Positions 27,292 to 36,212 of a stretch of DNA of 64,000 nt are shown in pieces. The position numbers and the translations under genes were made by a program. Source of the DNA: Aeromicrobium sp. A1-2 (lineage in GTDB: Bacteria > Actinomycetota > Actinomycetes > Propionibacteriales > Nocardioidaceae); NCBI RefSeq assembly GCF_003443875.1, contig NZ_CP027482.1, positions 1,984,001-2,048,000 of the forward strand, in the 5' to 3' direction. The notes below the pieces were generated by a model that worked only from the letters and a program-made list of their open reading frames with translations, was not told the DNA's origin and made no database searches. Within the stretch, counting starts at the first letter, position 1. Every line of letters begins with the position of its first letter.

Positions 27292-28539
27292 TCAGACTCC
27301 CGTCTTCAGAGCGGACCCGCCGAGGATTCCGGCTTCGTCGTACGCGGTCTCGAGGTGCTCGACCTGGTCGATGCCGAGGACTTCGTCCTCTTCACTGATG
27401 CGGAACCCGATCGTCATGTCGATCAACTTACCGATGATGTACGTCAGCACGAAGGAGTAGCCCAGCACCACGAACGCGGCGACGGCCTGCTTGCCGAGCT
27501 GGCTCAGGTCTCCACCGTAGAAGAGGCCGATGTCACCCGTCGCGAGGAAACCGATCAGCAGCGTGCCGATCAGACCACCCACGAGGTGGACACCCACGAC
27601 GTCGAGCGAGTCGTCATAGCCGAACTTGTACTTGAGGCCGACTGCCAGAGCACACAGCGCTCCGGCGATGACGCCGAGGGCGATCGAGCCGACCGGTGAC
27701 AGCGCCCCGGCGGCCGGGGTGATCGCCACAAGTCCGGCGATGGCACCGGACGCGCCGCCAAGGCTGGTGGCCTTCTTGTCGCGAATCGCCTCCACCAGGA
27801 GCCAGCCCAGGATTGCCGCGCCGGTGGCAACTGTCGTGTTGACCAGAGCCAGCCCTGCCAGTCCGTTCGCGCCAACTGCCGAGCCGGCGTTGAAGCCGAT
27901 CCAGCCGAACCAGAGGAGTCCCGCACCCAGCAGGACGAACGGCAGGTTGTGCGGGCGCATGGGGTCACGCTTCCACCCCGTGCGCTTGCCCAGGACCAGC
28001 GCTAGCGCGAGACCGGCTGCACCGGCGTTGATGTGGACCGCGGTACCGCCGGCGAAGTCGAGTGCCTCGAGCTTGGTCGCGATCCAGCCGCCGTTGTCGC
28101 CGAAGTCGAAGACCCAGTGCGCGACCGGGAAGTAGACGACCGAGACCCAGATGACGATGAACAGCGCCCACGCGCCGAACTTCGCACGGTCAGCGATCGC
28201 ACCGCTGATCAGCGCGACCGTGATGATTGCGAACATCAGCTGGAAGCCGACGAAGACGTACTCGGGGATCGTCCCGTACGCCGTGTCGACGGCGATGTTG
28301 TTCAGGCCGAGGCGCTCGAAGCCGCCCAGCAGACCGTTGCCGCCGGGGCTGAATGCGAACGAGTAGCCGTACAGGACCCACAGCACCGGCACGATGGCCA
28401 GACCCATGAAGCTCATCATCATCATGTTGAGGACGGTCTTGGAGCGGACCATGCCGCCATAGAAGAACGCCAGTCCTGGCGTCATGAGTAGAACCAAGGC
28501 CGAGCTGGCCAGGATCCATGCAGTATCGCCGGTATCCAT
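27292..28539 (-). CDS. amtB: Ammonium transporter AmtB
   Basis: Trimeric ammonium channel with about 11 membrane helices. Family features include TPGLAFFYGGMVRSKTVLNM, DFAGGTAVHINAGAAGLALA with the conserved Asp, and VHLVGGLIGTLLIG with a pore His. The cytoplasmic C-terminal region VLGIDQVEHLETAYDEAG is the part that contacts GlnK. 415 residues, with CGGAGG just before the ATG. The leader carries a stem-loop and a weak GlnR-like site. Confidence 0.96.
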   Translation of the reverse strand: MDTGDTAWILASSALVLLMTPGLAFFYGGMVRSKTVLNMMMMSFMGLAIVPVLWVLYGYSFAFSPGGNGLLGGFERLGLNNIAVDTAYGTIPEYVFVGFQLMFAIITVALISGAIADRAKFGAWALFIVIWVSVVYFPVAHWVFDFGDNGGWIATKLEALDFAGGTAVHINAGAAGLALALVLGKRTGWKRDPMRPHNLPFVLLGAGLLWFGWIGFNAGSAVGANGLAGLALVNTTVATGAAILGWLLVEAIRDKKATSLGGASGAIAGLVAITPAAGALSPVGSIALGVIAGALCALAVGLKYKFGYDDSLDVVGVHLVGGLIGTLLIGFLATGDIGLFYGGDLSQLGKQAVAAFVVLGYSFVLTYIIGKLIDMTIGFRISEEDEVLGIDQVEHLETAYDEAGILGGSALKTGV

Positions 28540-28555
28540 GAAACCTCCGGTTGAA

Positions 28556-28602
28556 AGTGTGTGTTGCCGCAGGCAGAGGAACTGCCTACCGGGCTACACA
28601 CT
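28556..28602 (-). promoter_or_regulatory. Two-tier stem-loop in the amtB leader
   Basis: An outer stem pairs 28556-28562 (AGTGTGT) with 28596-28602 (ACACACT). An inner stem pairs 28571-28576 (AGGCAG) with 28582-28587 (CTGCCT) around AGGAA. It lies just upstream of the amtB Shine-Dalgarno. It does not match a riboswitch I know; it could affect amtB translation or mRNA stability. Confidence 0.45.
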
Positions 28603-28666
28603 GGGTGCCGGGGGTTTCAGGGTGCGGGCCGTGATGTTGCCCTCAGGTCACAAATGCCGCTGTCGT

Positions 28667-28682
28667 GTAAACAGCGTGTTAC
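28667..28682 (-). promoter_or_regulatory. Possible GlnR-type box upstream of amtB
   Basis: On the minus strand this reads GTAACACGCTGTTTAC. It fits the AC-n9-AC core spacing of actinobacterial GlnR sites and the GTnAC half, but the second half is TTTAC where GnAAC is expected. Only one pair of half sites is present. Position upstream of amtB-glnK supports the idea; the match is weak. Confidence 0.3.
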
Positions 28683-28692
28683 GCAGGCGGGG

Positions 28693-29859
28693 CTACTCGA
28701 GCAGGGCGTCGACGAACTCTGCTGGATCGAATGGTGCGAGGTCATCGGCTCCCTCGCCGAGCCCCACGAACTTGACCGGGACACCGAGCTCGCGCTGCAC
28801 AGCGATCACGATGCCACCCTTGGCGGTGCCGTCGAGCTTGGTCAGCACGATGCCTGTGACATCGACGACCTCGCCGAACACCCGTGCCTGGGTCAGCCCG
28901 TTCTGCCCCGTCGTCGCGTCGATGACGAGCAGGACCTCGGTGACCGGCGCCTGCTTCTCGATGACCCGCTTGACCTTGCCGAGCTCGTCCATCAGTCCGG
29001 CCTTGGTGTGCAGCCGCCCAGCGGTGTCGACCAGCACGACGTCGGTGCCGTCGGCGATGCCACGCTGGACCGCCTCGAAGCCGACGCTGGCCGGGTCGCC
29101 GCCCTCAGGGCCGCGGACCGTCGGTACGCCGACCCGCTCGCCCCAGGTCTGCAGCTGGTCGGCCGCAGCGGCGCGGAACGTGTCCGCAGCGCCGAGCACG
29201 ACGGACTTGTCCTCGGCAACCAGGACGCGGGCGAGTCGGCCGACCGTAGTGGTCTTGCCGGTGCCGTTGACACCGACGACCAGCACGACACCGGGCTTGC
29301 CGTCCGTGCCGGTCGAGATCAACGTGCGGTCCAACGAAGGGCCGATCAGTCCGATGAGTTCCTCCCGGAGCGCGGCCTTGGCCCGGGCCGGGTCGTCGAT
29401 GCCCTCGACCTGCATGCGGGTCCTGAGGTTGGTGACCAGCTGGTCGGTCGCCGTCACGCCGACGTCGGCGGCGAGCAGGGTGTCCTCGATCTCCTCCCAC
29501 GCGGCATCGTCCAGGGTCGAGCGGCTGAGCACCGCCAGCAAACCTTTGCCGAGCGAGCCCTGGGAGCGGGCCAGCCGGGCACGCAGCCGGACGAGGCGTC
29601 CCTGCGTCGACTCGGGGCGCTCGATCGTGTCGACGGCCGTGTCGGAGGCCGAGTCGGAGGCCGGGGACTCCTCCGGCGCGAGCTCGTCCTCGAGGTGCGG
29701 CTCGGGGTGCTCGGGATGCTCGATGACCTCCTCGGTCACCCGATCCAACTCGGATGGCGGCGGCAGCTCCTTACGGCCGCGGCCGATGACGAGGGCGGCA
29801 CCGGCACCGAGCACGACGACGGCGACGAGAATGATCAGGAGCAGCACAGTCAGGGTCAC
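28693..29859 (-). CDS. ftsY: SRP receptor FtsY
   Basis: Receives Ffh-ribosome complexes at the membrane. A single N-terminal hydrophobic segment (LTVLLLIILVAVVVLGAG) and an acidic linker precede the NG domain with VVGVNGTGKTTTVGRLAR, DTAGR and TKLDGTAKGG. 388 residues, GTG start. It sits 79 bases downstream of the thioesterase gene, in the smc-ftsY-amtB order common in actinobacteria. Confidence 0.96.
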   Translation of the reverse strand: MTLTVLLLIILVAVVVLGAGAALVIGRGRKELPPPSELDRVTEEVIEHPEHPEPHLEDELAPEESPASDSASDTAVDTIERPESTQGRLVRLRARLARSQGSLGKGLLAVLSRSTLDDAAWEEIEDTLLAADVGVTATDQLVTNLRTRMQVEGIDDPARAKAALREELIGLIGPSLDRTLISTGTDGKPGVVLVVGVNGTGKTTTVGRLARVLVAEDKSVVLGAADTFRAAAADQLQTWGERVGVPTVRGPEGGDPASVGFEAVQRGIADGTDVVLVDTAGRLHTKAGLMDELGKVKRVIEKQAPVTEVLLVIDATTGQNGLTQARVFGEVVDVTGIVLTKLDGTAKGGIVIAVQRELGVPVKFVGLGEGADDLAPFDPAEFVDALLE

Positions 29860-29938
29860 CCGACGATCCTATGCAGAATGTGGTGCTGGACCAGCTCACC
29901 CGCCCGCGCGCCCGGCGGAAGTTCGGCCGCGTGCCTCG

Positions 29939-30424
29939 TCAGCTGGCGGAGGATTCGCCGATCGCGGACGCCTGTCGGACCACCAGAGGTCCAACCGCCG
30001 CCCGGATCGCCTCGGGGATCGGGGTCACGGCCCGTGTCGTGGCGTCGACGTAGACATGCACGAATCGTCCGATCGCCGCGGGCTCGTCCGAATCGCCCTG
30101 GAACAGGCCGATCCGGTAGACGATGCTCGAGGTACCGATCCGGGTGATCGCGAGCCCAGCGTGCACGTCCCCCGGAAAGCCCAGCTCGCGCAGGAACTCG
30201 CACTGCGTCTCGGCGACCAGTCCCACGGCGTCGAGCCGTCGGATGTCGCTGCCGGTGGCCTCGATCAGGAAGCCGTTGACCGCGGTGTCGAAGAACGAGT
30301 AGTAGACGACATTGTTGATGTGCCCGTAGACGTCCTCGTCCTCCCACCGCGTCGTGATCGTGCGGAGCACGTCGAACTCCGAGCGCCGGAAAGGAATCTG
30401 CTCACCACGACCCTGCCCGACCAT
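29939..30424 (-). CDS. Acyl-CoA thioesterase (4HBT hotdog family)
   Basis: Hotdog-fold protein with TRWEDEDVYGHINNVVYYSF, whose D-x-x-GH-x-N-N is the 4-hydroxybenzoyl-CoA thioesterase-type motif. 161 residues. The ATG at 30424 shares one base with the smc stop (TGATG), indicating coupled translation. The acyl substrate is unknown. Confidence 0.85.
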   Translation of the reverse strand: MVGQGRGEQIPFRRSEFDVLRTITTRWEDEDVYGHINNVVYYSFFDTAVNGFLIEATGSDIRRLDAVGLVAETQCEFLRELGFPGDVHAGLAITRIGTSSIVYRIGLFQGDSDEPAAIGRFVHVYVDATTRAVTPIPEAIRAAVGPLVVRQASAIGESSAS

Positions 30425-33400
30425 CAGGCGGTGTCTTCCTCGCGGAGCCGCTGGCTGATGACCGCCGAGACGCCATCGCCTCGCATCGAAACGCCATAGA
30501 GCGCGTCGGCGACCTCCATCGTGCGCTTCTGGTGGGTGATGACGATGAGCTGGGAGTTGGCCCGCAGCTCCTCGTAGAGGTCCAGGAGGCGACCCAGGTT
30601 GGCATCGTCGAGCGCGGCCTCGACCTCGTCGAGGATGTAGAACGGGCTGGGGCGCGCCTTGAACAGCGCGACCAGGAACGCCACAGCAACCAGTGACCGC
30701 TCGCCTCCGGACAGCAGCGACAGTCGCTTGACCTTCTTGCCCGGCGGACGCGCCTCGACGTCGATGCCGGTGGTCAGCATGTTCTGCGGATCGGTGAGGA
30801 TCAGCGCGCCCTCGCCCCCGGGGAAAAGCCTGGAGAAGACGTCCTGGAATTCCCGCTCGACGTCGTACCACGCCTCGGTGAAGACCTGCTCGACCTTGGC
30901 GTCGACCTCATCGACGATCTCCAGCAGGTCCTGCCGGGTCTTGCGGAGGTCGTCGAGCTGCTCGGAGAGGAACTGGTGACGTTCCTCGAGCGCGGTGAAC
31001 TCCTCCAGCGCGAGTGGGTTGACCTTGCCGAGCATCGCCATCGAGCGCTCCGCCGAGCGCAGTCGCTTGACCTGCGCATCGCGCTCGTACGGCACGGGCT
31101 CGCCGGGCTCGGCGCCGTCCTCGGCGATCGGGGGCACGAGCTGCTCAGGGCCGTAGTCGGCCACCAGAGTGTCGACCTCGAGCCCCAGCTCGTCCAGCGC
31201 CCTTCCTTCGAGTCCCTCGAGGCGTAGCCGCAGCTCGGCGCGCGCCATCTCGTCCTTGTGCACCGAGTCGGTCAGTCCGTCGAGCTCGGCGATCTGCTCC
31301 CGCAGCTGGGCGCGGACATTGCGGAGCGTCTCCTCCCGACCTGTGCGGGACTGCTCGATCTCGGCACGCAGCGCTGCCGCCCGGGTCACAGACTGCTCGA
31401 GGTGCACCAGAACCTGGTCGCTCGCGGCGATCACGGCCCTGGCTGTCTCCGCCTCGCGCAGCTGGCGCTCGCGCCGTTCCTTGGCCTTGATTCGCGCCTC
31501 ACGCTCAGCCTCGGCCGCCTCGAACAGGGCCGTGACCTGTCCCGCCAGGGCCCGCACACGTTCTTCGTTGGTGCGCAGAGACAAGCGGGCGTCGGTCTCG
31601 GATCGGCGCAGGGTCGATGCGGCTTCGGCGAGCTCCTCGAGCAGGGCCGTGTCCGGCTCCTCCTCGGGAGCTGACTCGGCCTGGGTCAGCCGGTCCTCGA
31701 GCTCAGTCAGCCCGGACAGATCGCCGGCCTGCGACTCCTCGGCCTTGGTGATCGCGACGGCCAGCCGCTCGGCCTCGCCGCGGGCGGCACGTGCCGTCGC
31801 ACCCAGGTGCCCGAGGTTCTCCGCGACTGCCGCCATTGTCGCGTCGGACTCGTGCAGGCGGCCGAGCGCAGCGTCGACACGTTCCTGCGCCGCGGCGCGC
31901 GTGGTCTCGGCGGTCTCCTGCTCGAATCGCAGGCGCTCCAGCGTGTGGACCGCCCGGCCGAGATCGTCCGCGGCCTGGGTGATCGCGGCCTGGACCTCGA
32001 TCAGGCTCTGCTTGGACGTCGACCCGCCGGCGGCAAAGTGTGCGCCGAGCACGTCGCCGTCCTGCGTCACCGCTGTGACGTCCGGCGCGTGCCGGATGAG
32101 CTCCTGGGACTGCTCGAGGCTCTCGACGACCGCGACCTTGAACAGCAGCCGACGCAGGGCACCCTGCAGGGCAACGGGCCCGTCGACGACGTCGATCGCG
32201 TACGTCGCGAAGTCCGGCAGGCCGGGCCACGTCGAGTCATCGACCTCGCCGCCGCCCAGCAGCATGCCAGCGCGACCGAGGTCCTCGGACTTGAGCTTCT
32301 CCATCGCGGACACCGCGGTGTCCAGGTGATCGACCGCGACGGCGTCGGCCGCGGACCCCAGCGCCGAGGCGATCGCGGTCTCGTATCCGGCCCGGACAGT
32401 CAGCAGCGCGGCCACCGAACCCAGCAACCCGCTGATCTCGTCGGTTGCGGCCAGCAGAGCGCCGGCGCCGTCCTTGCGAGAAAGGCCCAGCTCAAGCGCC
32501 TCCTTGCGGGCGGCCAGGGCTGCCTGCTGACGCTCGGCCTCTTGTGACTGCGCTCCCAGCGAGGCCAGCCGCTCAGTGATCTCGGCCAAGGTGTCCTCGG
32601 CGCCTTCGAGCTCCTCGTCGAGGCCCGACTCCCCCGCGTTGAGCCCCGCTATCCTGTTCTCCAGGGCCGTGAACTCGCGCTGCGCCTCGACGGCCCGGGA
32701 CTCGGCCTCCTCACGCGCTGCGGTCAGCCGGCCGATCTCCTCACCGGCCGCCGTGGAACGGCTCTTGAGGGCGTTGACCTGCCCGTGCAGACGGGCCAGT
32801 CCCTCGCGCTGGTCGGCCGCCGCACGGAGGAGACCAGCGACGCGCCGCTCCTCCGCGGTATAGGCGGTCTCGGCGTCCTTGCGCTCGGTGATGACCGTCT
32901 CGAGCGCGCGGGTCGACTCGTCGACGCCGGCACTCAGCTGCTCGAGCTGCTCCTGGGCGCGACGCGCGTCGGCCTCGAGCTCTTCGGGCTCCCGACCGAC
33001 GCGGCGATCCTCGGCCTCGACGGCGGCCAGGCGGACACGCTCGTTGGCGAGTCCAGCGGTGCCCCGGATGCGTTCCCGCAGGCCCGACAGGCTGTACCAC
33101 GTCTCCTGGGCGGCGGACAGACGCGGCGAGTCCTCCCGGAGCTGGTCCTCCAGCATGGTTTCCTGCTCGCGGGCCGTGGCGATCGACTGCTCGACGGCCT
33201 GGCGACGGTCCTTGAGTGCGGTCTCATCGGCTAGTTCCTCGGCGATGACCGAGCGTGCGCTGACGATGTCGTCGGCGAGGATGCGGGCGCGGGCATCCCG
33301 GACGTCGGCCTGGATGACGGCGGCGCGGCGGGCGACCTCGGCCTGCCGGCCCAACGGCTTGAGCTGGCGTCTCAGCTCGGTCAGGACGTCGTTGAGCCTG

Positions 33401-33966
33401 GTCAGGTTGCCTTGTGTCGCATCGAGCTTGCGGAGCGCCTTCTCCTTGCGCTTGCGGTGCTTGAGGACCCCCGCGGCTTCCTCGATGAAGCCGCGACGCT
33501 CCTCCGGCGTGGCCCGCAGGACCCCGTCGAGCTGACCCTGGCCGACGATGACATGCATCTCGCGGCCGATGCCCGAGTCACTCAGCAGCTCCTGGACGTC
33601 GAGCAGGCGGCAGGTGCTGCCGTTGATCGCATACTCCGAGCCGCCGTTGCGGAACATCGTGCGCGAGATCGTGACCTCGGTGTACTCGATCGGCAGCGCG
33701 CCGTCGGTGTTGTCGATCGTCAGCACGACCTCGGCGCGACCGAGCGGCGGACGCCCCGACGTGCCGGCGAAGATGACGTCCTCCATCTTGCCGCCGCGCA
33801 GCGACTTGGCGCCCTGCTCGCCCATGACCCAGGACAGCGCGTCGACGACATTGGACTTGCCCGAACCATTGGGTCCGACGACGCAGGTGATGCCCGGCTC
33901 GAGCTGAAGGGTCGTCGACGACGCGAACGACTTGAACCCACGCAAGGTGAGGCTCTTGAGGTACAA
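30424..33966 (-). CDS. smc: Chromosome segregation protein SMC
   Basis: Condensin ATPase. Walker A in VVGPNGSGKSNVVDALSWVM at residues 30-50, a long coiled coil interrupted by a hinge near residues 500-650, a second coiled coil, and the C-terminal signature LLSGGERSLVAVAFL with Walker B FYILDEVEAALDD. 1180 residues is standard. TTG start with AGGAG seven bases upstream. No scpA or scpB is in this window. Confidence 0.97.
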   Translation of the reverse strand: MYLKSLTLRGFKSFASSTTLQLEPGITCVVGPNGSGKSNVVDALSWVMGEQGAKSLRGGKMEDVIFAGTSGRPPLGRAEVVLTIDNTDGALPIEYTEVTISRTMFRNGGSEYAINGSTCRLLDVQELLSDSGIGREMHVIVGQGQLDGVLRATPEERRGFIEEAAGVLKHRKRKEKALRKLDATQGNLTRLNDVLTELRRQLKPLGRQAEVARRAAVIQADVRDARARILADDIVSARSVIAEELADETALKDRRQAVEQSIATAREQETMLEDQLREDSPRLSAAQETWYSLSGLRERIRGTAGLANERVRLAAVEAEDRRVGREPEELEADARRAQEQLEQLSAGVDESTRALETVITERKDAETAYTAEERRVAGLLRAAADQREGLARLHGQVNALKSRSTAAGEEIGRLTAAREEAESRAVEAQREFTALENRIAGLNAGESGLDEELEGAEDTLAEITERLASLGAQSQEAERQQAALAARKEALELGLSRKDGAGALLAATDEISGLLGSVAALLTVRAGYETAIASALGSAADAVAVDHLDTAVSAMEKLKSEDLGRAGMLLGGGEVDDSTWPGLPDFATYAIDVVDGPVALQGALRRLLFKVAVVESLEQSQELIRHAPDVTAVTQDGDVLGAHFAAGGSTSKQSLIEVQAAITQAADDLGRAVHTLERLRFEQETAETTRAAAQERVDAALGRLHESDATMAAVAENLGHLGATARAARGEAERLAVAITKAEESQAGDLSGLTELEDRLTQAESAPEEEPDTALLEELAEAASTLRRSETDARLSLRTNEERVRALAGQVTALFEAAEAEREARIKAKERRERQLREAETARAVIAASDQVLVHLEQSVTRAAALRAEIEQSRTGREETLRNVRAQLREQIAELDGLTDSVHKDEMARAELRLRLEGLEGRALDELGLEVDTLVADYGPEQLVPPIAEDGAEPGEPVPYERDAQVKRLRSAERSMAMLGKVNPLALEEFTALEERHQFLSEQLDDLRKTRQDLLEIVDEVDAKVEQVFTEAWYDVEREFQDVFSRLFPGGEGALILTDPQNMLTTGIDVEARPPGKKVKRLSLLSGGERSLVAVAFLVALFKARPSPFYILDEVEAALDDANLGRLLDLYEELRANSQLIVITHQKRTMEVADALYGVSMRGDGVSAVISQRLREEDTA

Positions 33967-34020
33967 CGCTGACTCCTACGACGGACGACCGTTTGGGAGC
34001 CACCCTAGACCGATGGGACG

Positions 34021-34221
34021 CTAGTGGGTCGCAGGCTCCATCAAGTCGCCAGCAGTCACGCTGTCGACCCGCTCCCGGATCGTCAGGAGCAGTCCGTCGT
34101 TCTCGACCTTGAGGCGCATGATCTCGTCCTCGAGGTCGAGGATCCGACGTTGGAGCGAGGCGGTTTCGCGCAGCTGACCGGTGGTGGGGCCACCGATGAA
34201 GCCGACAAGTGCTTTGGCCAT
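34021..34221 (-). CDS. Small conserved coiled-coil protein
   Basis: 66 residues beginning MAKALVGFIGGPTTGQL, followed by a leucine/charge-patterned helix (SLQRRILDLEDEIMRLKVEN). GGAG precedes the ATG. Proteins of this form, with a short glycine-containing start and a coiled coil, occur as uncharacterised small proteins in actinobacteria. It lies 54 bases upstream of smc on the same strand; any link to SMC is speculation. Confidence 0.65.
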   Translation of the reverse strand: MAKALVGFIGGPTTGQLRETASLQRRILDLEDEIMRLKVENDGLLLTIRERVDSVTAGDLMEPATH

Positions 34222-34420
34222 GAAAAATCTCCGCGGGATGGAACTGAGGGAAGGGCAGATGAGGCTGATCTGCGTCTGCCAGTCTCCCACCGCGGGACGT
34301 CCGGGGTCAACTTTCGGACTGCGCCTGCGGGCCTTCGACGCCACGGGAGGACCACACCCGCCGAGATGCGGAGCGCCCGCCACGGTCGGGTGGATCGGAC
34401 GCTCCGCGTAGGGTCGCGAC

Positions 34421-34912
34421 GTGGACGATCTCTTCAGGCCCCCTGCCGGGCAGTGGCAGCCCGTGTCGCCGCGGCTCGCGACAATCCGCCGCATCCTGAT
34501 TGCTGTCCCGGCCGCGGTCCTGGCCATCGTGGGTGTCGTGCTGCTCCTCGCCCTCCCCCGGCTGCAGTGGATCGGCGCCCTCCTCGCAGCGCTGGCCGCC
34601 GCCGGCTACGTTTGGGGGTGGTTCTGGGCCGCCCGCAACCAGCGCAACTGGGGCTATGCCGAGAACGACGACGACCTTCTGGTGACCAGCGGCGTGATGT
34701 TCAAACGGCTCGTCGCGATCCCCTACGGTCGGATGCAGTTCGTCGACGTCGAGGCCGGCCCGCTGGCCCGGGCGTTCGGCGTCGCGACCGTCACACTGCA
34801 CACCGCGAGCGTCGAGACCGCGGCCGACATCCCCGGCCTTCCCGCGGCGGAGGCAACCCGGCTTCGCAACCGGCTCACGGAGCTGGGCGAGGCCCATGGC
34901 GCCGGTGTCTGA
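34421..34912 (+). CDS. Membrane protein with bacterial PH domain (YdbS-like)
   Basis: Two adjacent hydrophobic segments (about residues 25-65) precede a bPH2 (DUF304) domain with DDLLVTSGVMFKRLVAIPYG and RMQFVDVEAGPLARAFG. 163 residues, GTG start. It overlaps the next gene by 17 bases. YdbS/YdbT pairs in Bacillus confer resistance to certain antimicrobial compounds; here the function is unknown. Confidence 0.8.
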   Translation: MDDLFRPPAGQWQPVSPRLATIRRILIAVPAAVLAIVGVVLLLALPRLQWIGALLAALAAAGYVWGWFWAARNQRNWGYAENDDDLLVTSGVMFKRLVAIPYGRMQFVDVEAGPLARAFGVATVTLHTASVETAADIPGLPAAEATRLRNRLTELGEAHGAGV

Positions 34913-36212
34913 GTCGGCGCCCGAGGCGATCGGTCTCCGTACCCATCCGCTGACGGGTCTGGTCCAGGGCGCCCTGTGGGCGGCCGCCGCATCGGTGGGG
35001 CTGGTCGGCTCGGTGTTCTCCGGCGACGGTTGGGGCACCATGGGCCCGCTGCTGAGCCTGCTGGTCGCCCTGGTCGGCGGGCTCCTCGTGGGCATGGGCT
35101 TCGGCTTTCTGACCTGGGCCTTCACGCGATATGTCATCGACGGCGCCGAGCTGCGGATCAACACCGGCGTGATCACCAAGGCCTCGCGACGCATCCCGTA
35201 CGAACGACTGCAGTCGGTCGACATCGCCGAGCCCCTGGTCGCGCGCCTGTTCGGTCTGGCCGAGCTCCGGATCGAGATGGCCGGCGGCAAGGACTCACGG
35301 ACGTCACTCCGCTTCCTCACACTCGCCGACGCCCAGGACCTACGGCGCGTCCTGCTGGCCAAGGCCCATGGCGAGACCGACACTGCCGTCGCGCTCGACG
35401 AGCAGCGCACCATCATCACGGTCGTCCCCCCGCAGCGGGTCGTGATCGGCACCCTGCTGTCGCTGGACTTCCTGTTCGCCGCGGTCGGCTCTCTCGTCCT
35501 GCTCGGCGGCGCGCTCTGGTTCGACCAGGTCATTGTGCTGCTGGGCGGCATCATCCCGCTCGGGACATGGCTGGTCCAGATCGTCGGCAAGCGGGTGCTC
35601 CAGCAGTGGGACTTCACCCTGTCCCGTGGCGCGAACGGGTTGCGGATCGAGCGCGGCCTGTTGTCCCGCACCTCCCAGACCATCCCGTTCGCACGGGTGC
35701 AGGGCATCGCGGTCAAGGAGCCGTTCGTGTGGCGGAGGTTCGGCTGGCAGCGGCTCGAGGTCGATGTCGCCGGATTCGCCGCACACGGCGATGACGACGG
35801 CACCGACTCGTCCTCGACCCTGCTGCCGATCAGCGATGGCCCACTGGCCGATGCGATCATCGCCGAACTGATCCCCGGGTCCGCCGTCGAGTCCGTGTCA
35901 CGGATCCGAGCACCCCGCCGGTCGTGGCTGTTCGCACCGATCGGCTGGCGCTATCGCTGGGTCGGCGCCAACCAGAGCACCTTTGTGGCTCGTGAGGGCT
36001 GGATCGAGCGCACGACCGACATCGTGCCGCACCGCAAGACCCAGTCGGTCGAGCTGCGCCAGGGCCCGATCCAACGGCGACGGCACGTCGCGACGGTCGA
36101 GGTGCACACCCCGCAGGGCCCGGTCGACGCCGACGGCCAGCATCTCGACGAGCTCGACGCCAGGTCGATCCTGCTCGACCAGCTCGAGCGCGCCCGCGTC
36201 GCGCGGGGCTAG
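34896..36212 (+). CDS. Membrane protein with tandem bacterial PH domains (YdbT-like)
   Basis: Contains at least two to three bPH2 segments, each following hydrophobic helices: INTGVITKASRRIPYERLQS, RIERGLLSRTSQTIPFARVQ and VAREGWIERTTDIVPHRKTQ. 438 residues. It overlaps the upstream YdbS-like gene and converges with the permease gene, sharing four bases at the stops. The two-gene arrangement is conserved in Gram-positive bacteria. Confidence 0.82.
   Translation: MAPVSESAPEAIGLRTHPLTGLVQGALWAAAASVGLVGSVFSGDGWGTMGPLLSLLVALVGGLLVGMGFGFLTWAFTRYVIDGAELRINTGVITKASRRIPYERLQSVDIAEPLVARLFGLAELRIEMAGGKDSRTSLRFLTLADAQDLRRVLLAKAHGETDTAVALDEQRTIITVVPPQRVVIGTLLSLDFLFAAVGSLVLLGGALWFDQVIVLLGGIIPLGTWLVQIVGKRVLQQWDFTLSRGANGLRIERGLLSRTSQTIPFARVQGIAVKEPFVWRRFGWQRLEVDVAGFAAHGDDDGTDSSSTLLPISDGPLADAIIAELIPGSAVESVSRIRAPRRSWLFAPIGWRYRWVGANQSTFVAREGWIERTTDIVPHRKTQSVELRQGPIQRRRHVATVEVHTPQGPVDADGQHLDELDARSILLDQLERARVARG

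Noticed and set aside
28540-28692. Known riboswitch in the amtB leader
   Set aside because: The stem-loop does not fit any riboswitch consensus I can recall, so it is reported only as a structure.
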